In this document: piece after piece, positions 1-13,670 of the stretch
Layout of the letters: each line of letters opens with the position of its first letter
How positions within the stretch are numbered: the stretch's first letter is position 1
Assembly: GCF_910589235.1 (NCBI RefSeq)
Contig: NC_060959.1
Span: forward strand, 11,546,407-11,610,406
Reading direction: 5' to 3'
Origin: Vespa crabro
Lineage: Eukaryota > Arthropoda > Insecta > Hymenoptera > Vespidae
Length of the DNA stretch: 64,000 nucleotides
The notes under the pieces: generated by a model
What the model was told of the DNA's origin: nothing
Database searches by the model: none
What the model saw: only the letters and a program-made list of their open reading frames with translations
Position numbers and translations under genes: made by a program

Positions 1-1300
1 TCCTACTAGCGAACGACATGCGTTCGCTATATGCCGCAATCTCACCCAAAGTCGGCTGCTTTCTTTCTTTTTATTGATATTTTACTGATGTTAAAAGCTT
101 CTCTAAAGTTTCATTCTTATATATGTTTTCTTTCTTTCTTTCTTTTTTTTTTCTTTTTTTTCTTTTCGTAGTACGCAATGCCGATATTTTATATTCTTTT
201 CTTTCCGCCCCCCCTTTTTTTATTTTATTTACAATGAGATTCAAGATTGTATTTGGTTTGATTCGATTTCTGTTTTATTCAAGTTTAATCTCGATCACTC
301 TTTAGAAAAGTTTCAAATTATTTGTAAAGTTCATACTTAGATATGAATGAGAGATTCATTAAAAAAATAACGATACACTTAATGTAGTGATTTGTTAGAG
401 ATTTACGAGATTCTTTGGCATGAATTTGTGATGTGCGGGTAACGTAGCACGAACATTTCTAAAGGTACTCTGATAAACTTATTGTAAAAGGGATGGGTCG
501 TACCGTAGGTGGTGTAGCGTACGTGCATGGATGTTTGAGTTTCATTGGATTTTCATTTGACCTCCATCTTTGGAGTACGACCACAGAGCGTGCTTTGAGG
601 CAGATTCTGTCGTTCCAATTTTGGTTTTAGCGTATTACATGAATTTTGCTTTGCTTATGGATTCCTTTAATTCGAGGCGAAACGTTCTCTTTAACTGATC
701 ACATTGAACCGTCTTTCAAATTCATTTTTTTTTGTCATTAATTTCTTTCTCCCTTTCTCTTTTCTTTTTCTAAAATATACGAAAGACAAAGTTTAATATG
801 ATGATATAACGGAAACGGATGTGATATAAAGAAACAATAATGTTTGATAATATAAAATCGTATATTCAATTTGTTATATCGGAGAGAACAGAGCTGTGGT
901 TGGAGTAACGTTACGTCACGTTCGATCGAAGTCGTTTACCTCGAAGGGACACATTAAATTTTCTAGCAGCTGTTAGTCGTCCACCTACAGCCTGTTGAAC
1001 GACGAACCGTCAGGCTTCTTTTAGACGAAGGCGCGAACATAGTGAAAAATATCGAGGGACTAACGGAAAGAAAACGAAACCGGATCGATTTAGAAAGAGC
1101 CGTGTAATTTTCGGACGATTATCAGAGGGAAGAAGGATAGATAGGCCGAACTCTCTAAAACTCGATTTAACGATTTAAAAAGCTCGATAATACGCTTTAC
1201 CTTTTGACAGATGGTAAAACGACGAGTGGCAAATTATCGTTTCAAAATTATTCGTTCTACGTCTGTTCGTTTTCTATTATTTCTTCTGTGTGTCGATACG
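1..1300. other. non-coding, AT-rich
   Basis: No gene is recognised. T-rich pyrimidine patches occur near 60-165 and 725-770, and one short T/F-rich open frame is only their translation. The rest is unique AT-rich sequence with many CpG words and nothing else supported. Confidence 0.7.
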
Positions 1301-1302
1301 AC

Positions 1303-1308
<6 letters not shown>

Positions 1309-1348
<40 letters not shown>
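1309..1348. repeat. (AG)n microsatellite
   Basis: Uninterrupted AG dinucleotide array of about 20 units. The Arg-Glu open frame across it is a translation artefact. A CT array lies about 210 bp downstream in the opposite sense, so a transcript through both could form a long hairpin. Confidence 0.97.
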
Positions 1349-1350
<2 letters not shown>

Positions 1351-1558
1351 CTTGGCTTTGCCGTTGTTTTGATAATTTATTGAAATCGTCGAGGGTTTCT
1401 AAGCTCCTCAGCACGGTATATACAAGATCTATGTGTAAGAGTATTTGTGTGTGGTGTGCGAAAGAGAAGGAGAGAAAGAGAAAGGACGAGGAAACCCAGG
1501 CTAGTGAAATATGGCTCTGCGAATTACACGAGGCGTCTGACCCACGTCAGTGAACTCG

Positions 1559-1561
<3 letters not shown>

Positions 1562-1593
<32 letters not shown>
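1562..1593. repeat. (CT)n microsatellite
   Basis: Perfect CT array of about 16 units, the reverse complement of the AG array at 1309-1348 and separated from it by unique sequence. Confidence 0.97.
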
Positions 1594-1596
<3 letters not shown>

Positions 1597-4330
1597 CTCA
1601 CACACGTACACGCAAAGTAGAGAATGGAATTTCTCCGGTGAAGAAATGGGCGCGTCGCACGCGTGTTACACGGCACTTAGCGTGAATTTTGACGCCGAGA
1701 TCGCGTCCAAGTATCGCGTAAAACGGTAGCTCGAGGGAGGCGACTAACCGGAAAAATCTACGACTGGGATCTTCGTAATTGCAAGGCCGCGTGATTTTAA
1801 TTGCTCTCCGATATTATACGATAGGCCGTATGACCGTCGAACGTGTTCTGTATATTGTTTCGCTAGAGAAGCGATAATGGGGTGGTAATAGCGAGTAGGT
1901 GGCAGAATTTATTATCATGCCGATGATAAATCGCTAGGTACGTTTAAGTACCTCCGACTGGAATATATTAACGTTTAAATAATTTCAACGAAAGGTTATC
2001 TAACGTCGTATTTTCGAAATAAAATGTCTTATATCTTCGTAACACAGTTGATGAAGGAATTATGCGATACTTTTAATACATTTTCTCCGTCCATCCTTTT
2101 TCGTATCATCGTCGGTTTGTCGGATAAATAATGCTGGACGTTAACGTTAAGAGGATCGGGTCCGTGTACGTGGGCGGATATCTCTAGGGCGAACATAATT
2201 GGAAAATTTATTAAAGCGAAACGAAAGGCCGAGTCGACGGTGGCTATTGCGTCCAAGTAGGACGATATGAATCAAATAGACCGTAGTCATGCATTTCTGA
2301 ATTAATAGTGCATACGCGCGCGCATCCGAGCGCGGGCTATTGATATATGAAGATAGCATTGGGTATCATATACTTTCCAATGTGTCATGTGCCATTTGCC
2401 CTGGCAGATGAGCAAGTGGTATATAAAGGGGTGAACGAGGGGTACCATATGCCCACAAAGGGTCATAAATGATATGATTAATACCAAGGACCTTTAGACT
2501 GCTCGATATACGCTGCCAGTAGCAGTGCTAGGACGATTAATACTCCGGATGATTCGATAGTGCGCACGGTTGGTTCGTCCTGAAAGTAAACCACTTTGGC
2601 CGTAGAGTGCTACGTTGCTAATCCGCTTCAATTAATATAAATTTCCTCGATTATTGTGATCCGCATATTTGAGAATATAATCCGATAGGAAACTTGCGTT
2701 TATTTTAATATACAAATAACAAACATATGCATTCTGTATGCAACGGAGCGGAAAGATTTTACTTTTCGGCTTTACCGATTTTCAAGTAATTGAATCCTTC
2801 GTAAAGAAAGATACGATCGAGTTTATCCAGCCTCTTACATTTCGAGTGTTCTTTATTAATTTCCAGACTTCATATTCCAGCCTTACCAATCTCGTATAAA
2901 TAGATAATAAACGTCTGAAGTTGCTCTGCGATATTACATTTTTCCTCAATTTCTTTTTTCTTCTTCTTCTTTTTTTTTCTTTTTTTTTTTTTTTTCATTT
3001 TCTCTCCTCCTTTTTTCGTTTTTTTTTCTCTCTCTCTTTCTCTCTAGTTCTCCTATTGCTCCGCTCTGCCAAAAGAGGTATAGCCTAAGAACGCATATCC
3101 ATTTACTTTTAAAAGGCACTTTTTGAGAGCACTTGACTATTACATTGGCCGAATGATTAAAGGGTCGGATCAAAGATTATAAAATGCTGTTGAGATGCGT
3201 TTCTCTGTCATGACGCGCTCCAAGAGCTTACGCTCTGATTCCACTTTGCCCGTCAAAGAATATATCGGTGATTATCCGAAAAATCTTTTGTTACTGAAAG
3301 CTCATTGCTAGAGTTAGAAATTAAAGTATTTTACGCTTTTGCTTTGCTTTGACGGTGGGAAGGATGCATGTCCTTTTCTTATTTTACCTGTGCGTTAAGA
3401 AACTTGTATCGTGTGTATTTAACGTTGGCGCGAATATTCTATATTTATTATATCTAGTAAATTTTCATGAATCGTAGAAAGAAGATCGTGCTAAAAGAAT
3501 GAAGGAACGGGAAGATAGCCTATCGAATTGAAAAGTTATGAGCGAGGAACATGTGTGCAAAAAGAAAACGTTAAAAATGCTATCGAGAAGCTCGTACGAA
3601 CAGAATTGGTCTTAAATGGGGCTTTTGGAGTATCCGACGTCGTAGTGCCATAAAATCATCGTTATCGATCGTGCGAAAGAAAAGGAAAGATTAAAGCCGT
3701 ACTTCAAATCGCTGAAACTTCGATCTCGCATTGCTTTCATCGGTCAAAGAAGGAAAATCCATCTAAAGACAGAATGGCCGTTCTAGCCGTTAAATCGGTT
3801 CGCGAACGCGCGATTGAATCGACTCGATAATCGATCGATTCGCCTCCTTTATGAAACCAAGAGGAATCTTACTTCGTGTCATTGCTCTAGCACCCACTCG
3901 AATTGAGAAGAATAGAGAGCTTCTATCTCCTTTCTTTTCCCATTCTTCGTTTTTCATTTTTCGTCAATTATCGAAAACTGGCTGTGGTTCTGTAATGTGC
4001 GACGAGCACGACCCCTTTTCCTTTTCTAATTACGAATAATTGAATGGAAAAGTGCAACAGGCAAAACGTTTCGATCGCCTTTGACGCCATTATTTCTCTC
4101 CCTCTCTCATTCCCTTTTCTTCTCTTCCTTTTTCTATTTGCGTTTGTGAATTTATCGAGGACGATGCTATCGCTTCTTTCCACTTTTCTGCAGTCATTAC
4201 GATCAGACGCTTTTACAATGAGGAAATATTTATCGAAGTGATCGAACAAAAATTCCACCTATGTAGACGGTGGTACGTACGTTCGCATATGCATCTGTGT
4301 CGCTCTTAGTCGTATTTTACGAAGTGAATG
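1594..4330. other. non-coding, unique sequence
   Basis: No gene is recognised. The stretch contains an isolated TATA box near 2420, a pyrimidine/poly-T tract at about 2945-3045 and otherwise unique AT-rich sequence. Minus-strand frames of 61-75 codons between 2029 and 2487 overlap one another and match nothing I know. Confidence 0.6.
2420..2431 (+). promoter_or_regulatory. TATA-box-like word
   Basis: The word TATATAAAGGGG matches a strong metazoan TATA box. I do not see an arthropod initiator (TCAGT) about 30 bp downstream, nor an open frame of note after it. It may be a chance match or a lone core-promoter element. Confidence 0.2.
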
Positions 4331-4336
4331 AATGAA

Positions 4337-4339
<3 letters not shown>

Positions 4340-4394
<55 letters not shown>

Positions 4395-4413
4395 TTATGT
4401 GTGTGTGTGTGTG
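4340..4413. repeat. compound (TC)n(TA)n(TG)n microsatellite
   Basis: Three adjoining dinucleotide arrays: TC from 4340, AT from about 4371, TG from about 4399. The whole tract alternates or is strand-asymmetric, so it can adopt non-B structure. Confidence 0.97.
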
Positions 4414-6308
4414 CAGAGATACATACGTTTGTAAAGTATAAATATTATTGGAAAGATAAAACTGTGGTTGGCTACAGAAACCTTTTGGAAATCGATTCGA
4501 GTAGTACAATTTGTAGAATAGCTTTTTTTTTCTTTTACCCTAGTGACTGGTCCAAGCATTACTAGCGGAGAAAAGCAAACAACGATGGTGGTTCGCCGAA
4601 CAAATTGTTTCACTTCAATTCATTGTGAAACAGGCTCGTGTTATCGAAATATATACATACGTACATACCTACTGCTTTTGAATTGTAAGGGTGCTTTACG
4701 TTCTAACGGAGGGGTGAATTCGGAAATGAGCTAACGCAGAATGTACGCTTTGGTGATGCGGATAAAAAGAAGAAAGAAAAAAGAAAATAAAAAACTTTCT
4801 ATTTTTCGTGAATACCACTGGCATAGTCGAAAAAAAGCAACGCTAGTTACAACGGTCAAGGGATTTTTGTTTAGACCGGCAGCAGGACCATCGGTATACG
4901 GGTCCGTTTCCAAAACAGTTTTTTTTTTTGCGGCATAAGCGTACGTACGCGTCCGTGTGTAAATACGTATACATTTTTTAGCGGAACATAGCAGGAGCAC
5001 GTAGATATGTATTTTTTAAATTTAATTACACGCGCACCGCCGAGAGGTAACGCGCGTTTGCAAATCCGTCGATTGGAATGTGGGATACGAAACTCGTTTC
5101 GATCTTGCAATGCTAGTAAAGATAACGTTGATTAAGTTAAAAAATATTAAAAAATAGCTTTTCCACAAAACGCGTATTTTCATAGTCGTTATAGAAAATA
5201 TTTTTTTCTTTTATTTGTTCTATTTCTTTTTTTTTCTTTTTTTCCTTTTCGTTTATCATTGAGAGAGAATTGACTTTTTTGAAACGGTGGGGGAAACGAG
5301 TGGTAGGGAGGGGATAGGGAACGGGCGACAAATCGAATTTATCGAAATTTATTGCGACGGAATTTTGCGTTCGTTAAAACATTTTATAGTTTCGAAAGTG
5401 CTGTTAACATAAAAATTGTTGATTACTAATAAAAATAAAAATAATAAATCGTCAATATTGGGAAAAAAACATTGTTCTTTTATTTTTTGTTTTGCGCTCG
5501 TAATGATCGTTTCGATGGTACGGACCCATTTAATTCAGGCGGTGTCATTTTTATTATAACCTTCGTTGGAGTATTTTTGAATCTCTATCGTGAATCGAAT
5601 GTCGGTTTAAACGAAACTATGCTTCTCGACGTGGGGCTATTGATGTTCGGAAACGCGATGGTAGAAACGGAGAAAGGCGAGAGATGGAGGAGAACGAGGG
5701 AATGCTTTGGATTGCGTGCTCGGTAGAAGATCAATTTGGATGGCTCTAAATTATCGTTTCGTCGACAGCGAATTCGAGGAGAATCTCGGTCGAGGGAATC
5801 ATCGACGCTTTGAGTTTAGAAGTGGGGACATGCGAGAAGCGAGAGAGGGAGATCTCTCGTTCGAAGTGTGTTCAGTTTCGAGCAGTCGAGTAGAGAAACG
5901 GAAATTCATTCGATGATTCGTTCCCGAAAGTATATATCATGTAAAAGTTTACATTTATTATCTCTGTACTAATATATACACGAGCTCCGGTAACCATTAT
6001 TCTCTCGGAATATTAGCATCCTGTATTATCGTTTTGGGAGTATCGTGCCCCCTATAAATTTGCTATAATCGCCGATTATCAATTCAAAAAATTGAATTTG
6101 ATGATGTCTCCTAAATGGGTTAATTTAATTTCATTGAAATAAAACGACGAGAATAATGCGAAGTGACTCGGTATAATGTTGACTGCTAGTCATTAATTTG
6201 TAATTTGTTTGTTTCGTTACGTACAATTTGTTCTAAACGATGAAAGAAATATATGAAAGTAACATGATATGGTTTAATTACGAAAGATTAATCATCAAAT
6301 AATTTGCA

Positions 6309-6311
<3 letters not shown>

Positions 6312-6341
<30 letters not shown>
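6312..6341. repeat. (AT)n microsatellite
   Basis: Perfect AT array of 15 units, self-complementary and therefore able to extrude as a cruciform. Confidence 0.97.
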
Positions 6342-6345
<4 letters not shown>

Positions 6346-7440
6346 CCATGAAGTAAAACAAATTGCAATAATAGTTAAGACGACTGCGTAAGAGGTAAGC
6401 AGTCGGAGGTGATCAAAGAGCATTTAACGTCGTTTGCACGAAGCAACCAGCCAATAGCCGTCGGTGAACCGGTGCACCGAGTATGTACGATAAGAATTGT
6501 AATTGCCCTTAATGGTAAGTAATTTCGTCGTAAAAAAATACGGTAAGTTCCGTGATGGATGATAACTTTTAAGGATAAATGACAGGGTACGATGTTTATC
6601 GCTTTGATAGAACGAAAAATGTAAATGCGATGTTAGCTTTCTTACAATGATGTTTATTTCAAAGTTTTCCATATTTTTTCTTTGGTATAATTTTTCCTAG
6701 TATAGTTCCATGGATAGGCTTTGAACGGTTGTTTTGAGAGATGTGAATTTACTTGGAAATTTTCATGTAAACCAAATTAATTGCAGTTAATCGGCCCAAC
6801 TTGTACAGTTTTTATCGGCTGATTGAACAATAACCGTTTTCGAACCATGGGATAGTTTTCGAACAAACAATTTCACCGGCGGGTATTGATGAAAGTTAAA
6901 TGGTAGCCTTTATTGTCTACGCATATCCATTTAGGAATGAATCGTTAAATTTATACGCCCGTAAATGGAGCGAAGATCAAAACTAACGTATTGATTGTTA
7001 ATCGAATCGATCGTAATTAAGTATTACGTTCGTGAATCAATATTGCACGAGTTCTCCACGGGCATTTACGAAACTTTGTTAAGCTTAGCATTTTTAATAA
7101 TCCAATAAGAGCTATTAGAACCATCTACGTGTTCCCTGTAATAGTATGTAAACGTGGGGAAACTATCATTCGCACTCGTAATCGGCTCGTTCTCGACACT
7201 GATCTCTATTATCTCTGCAGTCGGTTGCATTCCATCCGTGATCTCTCAATGCTTTCTATTCTTCGTCTCTGTCCCTTGTGCCATGCGACGTCACAATGAG
7301 ACAGGCCGCTTAACTGACACACGTTGATATATCCTGTAGGCGTGCATAGAGGAGTGACGTAGGGATTTAATTATCGGGATCGATCGCATATGCTTTTAAT
7401 CGGCTGGGCGTGGACACGTCGATCGTTTCGAACGAAGAAA

Positions 7441-7457
7441 CTCTCTCTCTCTCTCTC
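7441..7457. repeat. short (CT)n microsatellite
   Basis: Perfect CT array of about 8 units. Confidence 0.9.
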
Positions 7458-8568
7458 GACGTGAGCGAGACAGGACAGAGATGTTGATCTGTTGGACATA
7501 TGACCGAATCAAATAAAAAGATTTCCTACGGTTAAATTAACGAATAAAATATTTCGCATTTTAGCAAGTTTTTCAATCCGAATTAAAAGCGTGGAAATTC
7601 CAGTGAATCACAATTGTTTCATCTATTTCTATCTCATGGATAAAATCACAGATTTTTTTCATTCAAAGAAAAATATTCTCTGGAATCAAATAAATGCAAA
7701 AACTTTCAGCAAACATACGAAAGCTCTTAAGACCATACGGGGTTTTTCTGGCTTTTAACGAACTCACTGAGCTTTAATCCTTCTGAACTTTGAAGTCAAT
7801 CGATCAACACATATGGAAACAGACCTGTCTCATTCGATCGAATACGCTTCGGCGTATAAGGTATGGCAAGCACGGTGGAAGGGCAACCACTGTTGTTTCC
7901 TGGTTTTATTGTTGTAAGGGTGATTTTGCGCAGACGAAAGAAAGGTAAAGAAGGCTTTCGAAGGGAATCGAAAGAGGGATTAATCCTGACGTTACCCAAT
8001 ATTCCAAGTTCGTTTCACCAAAATCGGCTCTCCCCTTATTTCGTGGGCGACCCTTCATCCCGTCCTTAGCTTATGAAAACGAAGATGATTTCTCGATGCG
8101 AACGCGAACGGAATATAACATCGAACCATTTTCTCGAAAATTTTATTCCTTATTTCCTAAGTAATGTCTTTTAACTTTGTCCCGATACTCTCTATCAGAA
8201 TTTTATCGAATTAAATCGCGTTACATACTTTCCTTAGAATTTAATAATAGCAAGAAGAGCTTTTGGTGGGAGAAAATAGAAAGAGAGTACCGAGAGAATC
8301 GAATTGTACGAAATGTTCTGCGTTCGTCAACGAACGCGGAACTTGTTGGGCGTCTTTCGAAAATCGGATTTTCCCAGTTGCAGTCGGTAATTTCCCTAAG
8401 GCACGAGTCCTTCAAAGACGAAGCTCGATATTTCAAGTCGACTATGCAGATGCACTCTATAGAAGCAGAATGAGACAGTCGAGAAAGGGAAGGCAATAAT
8501 CTCTGCGTTCCATGCACGGAAACTTACGAAGGTCAATTCATCGACGGGGATTTCAAGTTTAACAATTT

Positions 8569-8605
8569 TCTCTTTCTCTCTCTCTCTCTTTCTCTCTTTC
8601 TCTCT
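8569..8605. repeat. imperfect (CT)n tract
   Basis: Pyrimidine-only CT-rich tract interrupted by extra T residues. Confidence 0.85.
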
Positions 8606-9070
8606 ATCCAGGCTGATCTTCTTTGAGATTATAAAAAGCCCTATTTATGGATGATTACGTAGTAAATCAGATTTAAATTTTAGCCGGTCGATAGTCGTCG
8701 AACCAATCTGCTCTTTCCATGAATCAATCCGATCTCAAAGATAACGTCTAGCTCGAGCCGGCCGATCGATGTTAGAACGATTTCGTCGAAGCGAGCAATT
8801 AAATGTTCTCTAGTATGCTTCTCGCTCTCTACGTCTCACTGGTCCTTCGAGCCGAGCAAGAGAAAGATTATTCTTGAGCCTTTAGAACCGGAGGAGGATC
8901 GAGAGAAGCGGTGGTATTAACGACAAAATTGATTTCCCGGGCAATTCATTTTCACCTTCTTTGCTCGCGAGGAGAGCAAGGATCTCTTATCGAAGTCCAT
9001 GCGTTTAAACTATCGACGCTCTTTCGATCTCTCGTTTTCTTCGTAAAATAATTCTCTTGCAAATCTCCTA

Positions 9071-9092
9071 GATAGATAGAAAGATAGATAGG

Positions 9093-9126
<34 letters not shown>
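9071..9126. repeat. (GATA)n-type tetranucleotide array
   Basis: GATA/TAGA repeats with one AAGA and one GGTA variant near the 5' end and a clean run near the 3' end, ending in TAGATATATG. GATA arrays are potential GATA-factor site clusters; that is general knowledge, not shown here. Confidence 0.95.
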
Positions 9127-10018
9127 TATGATTCATGATTTGATTCGAGCTTATCGTTAGTAGAATACTCATTTATAAAGGAGTTAAATAATCGAAAGGA
9201 ATATCATTGGGTCGATCGTGAGGATTGCAATTAAAGATCGGCCATATGCTCGTTTTGTAGAAAACGAGCCGATTATTCACGTTTATTACTCCATTATGGC
9301 GAGGCTTCAATTCTCTGGCTATGTAACTAGGTCTACATCTAGCATGGAAACTAGATGTTAGGTGATTACATTTACCTCTGTGGCTTCTCCGCTTCGCATT
9401 TGCACACTGGCCATCGATGTATCGAACTGGCTACTACAAGATTCGGCTTAGCTTTCGATCGTGTCGGATACGATGGGTAATAGGTACATGCGGCATACAT
9501 AAGTAACGCACTCGTATTAGTTCGAACAATGATGGAAGTATCTTGATAGCAATATATTGCGATTTCAAGGAGGTATAGAGTCCGTGCTCGTTCATTTTCA
9601 TTCGGTGGACACGATAAATCGAGACATCTCATTTTTCACAAGGACAAATATATTGCGAGCTGTTATCGCAGATGTACAATATGTTTTGGATAACAAGTTA
9701 GAAGGATGGAATTCTATGCACTTTTCTAAAAAGCGCAGCGAACATAGTTTGAGAGGGACGAATTGATAAATCGCGCCTTCAACCTCATAGACGCCGTCGT
9801 GTCCTATGTTACTACGCTTGTCATTAATTTTTTAGTGTCCCACGTCGCTACACTTCTCGTCCTAGTATTGCGCCCTTTTTCTGTCATCCTTTTGATTAAA
9901 GTCTTCATATTTCATGAACCTAACACACAAGCGGATATATACATAGATAGGTAAATGCCGTGGCAGCGAAGAGTAATGTAAGTGTCACTGAAACAACGAG
10001 TGACTTTTAAGAAGATAT

Positions 10019-10101
10019 GTATTTTATTTTTTTTCTATCTTTTTTTCCCTTTTTCTGTTTTTTCTTTATTTTTTTCCCTTTTTCTTCTTTTTTTCTTTTC
10101 A
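10019..10101. repeat. T-rich low-complexity tract
   Basis: About 80 bases of T runs punctuated by C and a few A or G residues. Confidence 0.9.
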
Positions 10102-10159
10102 ACAAGAAAAAGGTCAGCTCGCTGTATCGAAGATAATTCTTATCCGACCAAACTTATTT

Positions 10160-10164
<5 letters not shown>

Positions 10165-10206
<42 letters not shown>
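10165..10206. repeat. (GA)n microsatellite
   Basis: Perfect GA array of about 21 units. A second, broken GA-rich patch follows at about 10255-10300. Confidence 0.97.
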
Positions 10207-10210
<4 letters not shown>

Positions 10211-11882
10211 CGGAATTATGAATGCGGCAGAACGTGAGTAGGATAAGGGATAAAAAGAAGGAAGAAGAGAAACAGAGAGGAAGAGAGAGAGAGAGAGAAG
10301 ACACTGTTAGAGCAGCGTGGTTTGACAGATGTCAAGACAAAGTGAGCCGGTTCGAGCTTTCCTGCTGTTGGCCCTATAGGGGAAAGGGGTAACTCCTCCC
10401 GATATCTGCCGTGTGTTACATTTAAATGATTGATGAACGCACTCAATGAGAATCGCAGCTGGGTCACACACATATCTTCGTGCGGTCGAGCTACGGGACC
10501 ACCGAGTCTAATCCATGATCGGACTGCGACGTGACGTAGACGCATCGTTTCGAGAAACGTCTGATCAATTTCAAAAACGTTCGAATAAGCTGCGAGACAA
10601 AAATCATCGAGAAATATGTCTTGCTCATCTATTTTTCTTCACGATTCATCGTATCGTCTAATATTCATTAATTATCGAAAAAACAGTCGCATTAAATTTC
10701 ACATCGGATGGTATATTGGAAAAATTGAACATTCGATCGATAGATACTCACTGTATTTAGAAAAGATAAAGTTTCGAGTGGCATTTAAACCATTTCCGTG
10801 GTAATTAAGATTGGTGGAATTATCGTTGGTAGAACAACGGTGCGACCGTTTTAATGACCGCCTGTAATGTGATTAAGTTTTACGAGAAGTTTTATGCGAT
10901 CGACGTAATACATGCGGTGCGAAATATACTTCCGTTAGATATACGTTTATTGAGTGTTAGACGACGTTGTAAATTAATTAGAATGTGGTAAAAGCCCGTA
11001 TTAGAAAGTATTATTTTTCCTAGGTACATATACTCCTTATCCTTCGTTCTAGTACCTTGAAAGGATCGTTACCCTTCGGACAATAAAATGTAAGAGCGTC
11101 TGTTGAATTCTTAAAGAGAATAAGAAAATGGAAACCGTCTTAATCGGAAGTTGAAGCCCAACGAAAGACAAAAGTCTCTAATATTTCATTATACGGCGAA
11201 GATTGCGGAGTAACTGTGCCAGATTGGAAGTTCCTTGCGAAAGTCATTGCGAATTTATAACAAGTAATTTCATGCTGTAAGTCGTGATTCAAAAAATATA
11301 AGACAGTAGCTTAACATCTTTCCGCTTGAAATATTCAATGTCCTTCGGATATTATTTCATAATGTCCGTCCGGGTTTTATTTTACTCGGTATTGCGTGTT
11401 GCTTCATATTTTCGTTGGATAACTTATGTTATATTCGATATATAAAAGAAAAAAGAAAAAGAAATAAATAAATCGAAGAATAAATTGACATAGATTAGTA
11501 AGGAAAGTAGATATTTCGAACGTCCGATATAAATCCGATGAAATATATCGTCAATTTTTATTCGTCAAGCCGAGGTCGCGTAATTCCATAATACTTTTAT
11601 AAAGTTGAATTGCCAAGCGAAATAGGCGGAAAAAGAAAAAATGAATGCTTGTCGAGAATTGCACGAAGTAAAACGAGCGAATTAGGATGGGCTACGAGGA
11701 TCATAGAGCAATTTGGTGTACTGCCGTGACGCGTGATTGATCTGTAAGGACGATAAACATTGGCCGGACACGCAGTGAAATGACGTATGCTCGCGTATTA
11801 ATACTGGTGATGGAGGAAGGTGGCCAGCTGTGCAACCACGGGTGGTGATGGTCCGTTTCGCTTGCTAGCAGTTAACCGGCAA

Positions 11883-11934
11883 ACCAGCCCAGCCAGCCAG
11901 CCAGTCAGCTAGCCAGCCAGCCAACCGGCCAAAC
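11883..11934. repeat. CCAG tetranucleotide-rich patch
   Basis: Degenerate CCAG/CCAA/TCAG units. It leads directly into the hairpin that follows, and the word CAGTCAGCTAGC occurs both here and in the hairpin arm, so the hairpin may have arisen by slippage and inversion of this patch. Confidence 0.85.
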
Positions 11935-11965
11935 AGTCAGCTAGCTTGCGAGCTAGCTGGTTGTT
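11932..11965. repeat. 34-nt hairpin with TGCG loop
   Basis: The left arm (11932-11946) and right arm (11951-11965) pair over 15 positions, including two G-T pairs. The nine innermost pairs, CAGCTAGCT against AGCTAGCTG, are perfect, and the loop is TGCG. It is too short for a microRNA precursor. Confidence 0.85.
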
Positions 11966-13267
11966 CACATAAATGACGCCGACGCTCATTTGTCTCTTGG
12001 GAGGATGGATTCGCTATTCAAACAGAGACAAGGCGTCTAATCGATCTTTTGGCAGAAGTCGTGCACGCGCCTATCAACGCGAGATCTTCTTTTAGAATTC
12101 GAAGAAGGTGAACGAGTACTTTGTAAGCGAGTTGATTCTTTTCTCTGGCCGCGTTACTTCGATTTTTCTTACCGGATGATCGACGACATATCCGATGTAT
12201 CAGGTGATGTCCGAGTAAGGGCTCATCAATTTTTCAAGCGATGCCTACAAACTTTTGCTTGGAGAATTACATTATCCCAAGGAATTTTAATATATCACCG
12301 AGTACATTATAAATTGACAACTTGCTCTTAGGGTTGACAAACTCTATTCAAGTTTACGCGCTAGTTCGATTTGGGAATTTGACTCGGGTCAACAAACAGG
12401 ATTTGAAATGTTACGTTAGACACGAACCGTAAGAATATTGAGTCGAGAAATAAGTTAAATGGTTCGAAAACGCATCGAACGATATTACGTCTCGAATAGC
12501 TGACGGTGATCGTCTCTCGACGTCGATCGATCGTCGATAAGAATGTCATTTACGAAATTGAATTAGTAATTGCGCCCTCGATAGTTTGGCGTTATTGCAT
12601 TGTATAACGAGTACTGATTAGTACTCTCGCAGAACGAAAACATCAATGATTGGTATAGCGATTTAATTAAATATCTTGTAGAGCGGCATAATTACTTTGT
12701 CAACTGTAATTGAAATCGAAATTCGAAGCGAAATCATTTGAAATATATTAGATTTCGTATATCGCTTTGAGCGTAATTACCGTCAGTATCATATCTTCCA
12801 GTAATTGGCCATTCGAGCGGATAAAAATCACATTTAATTAAACTGCCGTCGCCGAAGCTTCGCGTTCTCTCCTCAGGGACGTTCGTTCGAGAATATACCT
12901 GTATTTGCTTGTAGATTCCATGATCTATATTATATTTCGACGTTTCTTCTTCTCCTCGTGCCGATCCCTTTCAACGAGATCTAAATTAAATAACTGAAAG
13001 AAAATTAATTGGAAATTATGCGCCTCCCTTTCCTGGATCCCGCGTTTCTTCACCTCTTACTACTCGGCGCTCCTTCCGTTTTCTATTATTACTTTTAATT
13101 AGCCCTTTGTATTTTAAATCGATCCAAAGTAAATTTTATCTCCTCTTAGTGGGATTACCATAACGAAAGAATGACAAAGAGATATAATTTCGACGATGCA
13201 AATTGAAAATTCTCACGATTGATAAACTGCCTATTAAGTCTTAGAAGAGACTGGTCCTTTCAAAGAC

Positions 13268-13330
13268 AAAACAAAAGGAAAAGAAAAAAAGGAAAAAAAA
13301 AAAAAAAAACAAAAAGAAAAAGAAAGAAAA
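13268..13330. repeat. A-rich low-complexity tract
   Basis: AAAAG-type purine tract with runs of up to 18 A. Lysine-rich or phenylalanine-rich open frames on either strand are artefacts of it. Confidence 0.9.
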
Positions 13331-13670
13331 TATGTTCGATAGAATTTCTAAAGCCTCTTGAGTCTACGATCGAAATTGCATCGAAAAATCGCATTTCCTC
13401 CCAAAACATGATACCTATGAAAAATGATCTTTTTCCCTTTTTACGTCGTTCACGATAGTAAAGTTTTACGATTTTAAATCCGATTAACACACGTTTTGAA
13501 AATACGATAGATTTCCAGATACAGACGGTGTTTTCAAAATATCCAACGTTACATTTTAGTCGAGGAGTATGAAATAAAAATTTGAAACAACACAAAAATT
13601 GTAGCAAAGGGAAAAATCGTGACCGACCACCGGGTCGCCGAACGGAATAGAAAGAGCGGACGTGTATTTG

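Larger units (their letters stand above)
4414..10020. other. non-coding, sparse repeats
   Basis: No gene is recognised. The stretch holds T-rich runs (4510-4550, 5200-5250), a TA array (6312), short CT arrays (7441, 8569) and a GATA-type array (9071). Open frames of 60-98 codons are scattered on both strands without splice or codon support. Confidence 0.6.

Noticed and set aside
8396..8405. TAAGGCACG, the start of miR-124
   Set aside because: Only nine bases agree and the rest of the mature sequence is absent.
10351..10362. GGTTCGAGCTT as a tRNA B box
   Set aside because: No matching A box, acceptor stem or cloverleaf around it; other GGTTCGA words in the window fail likewise.
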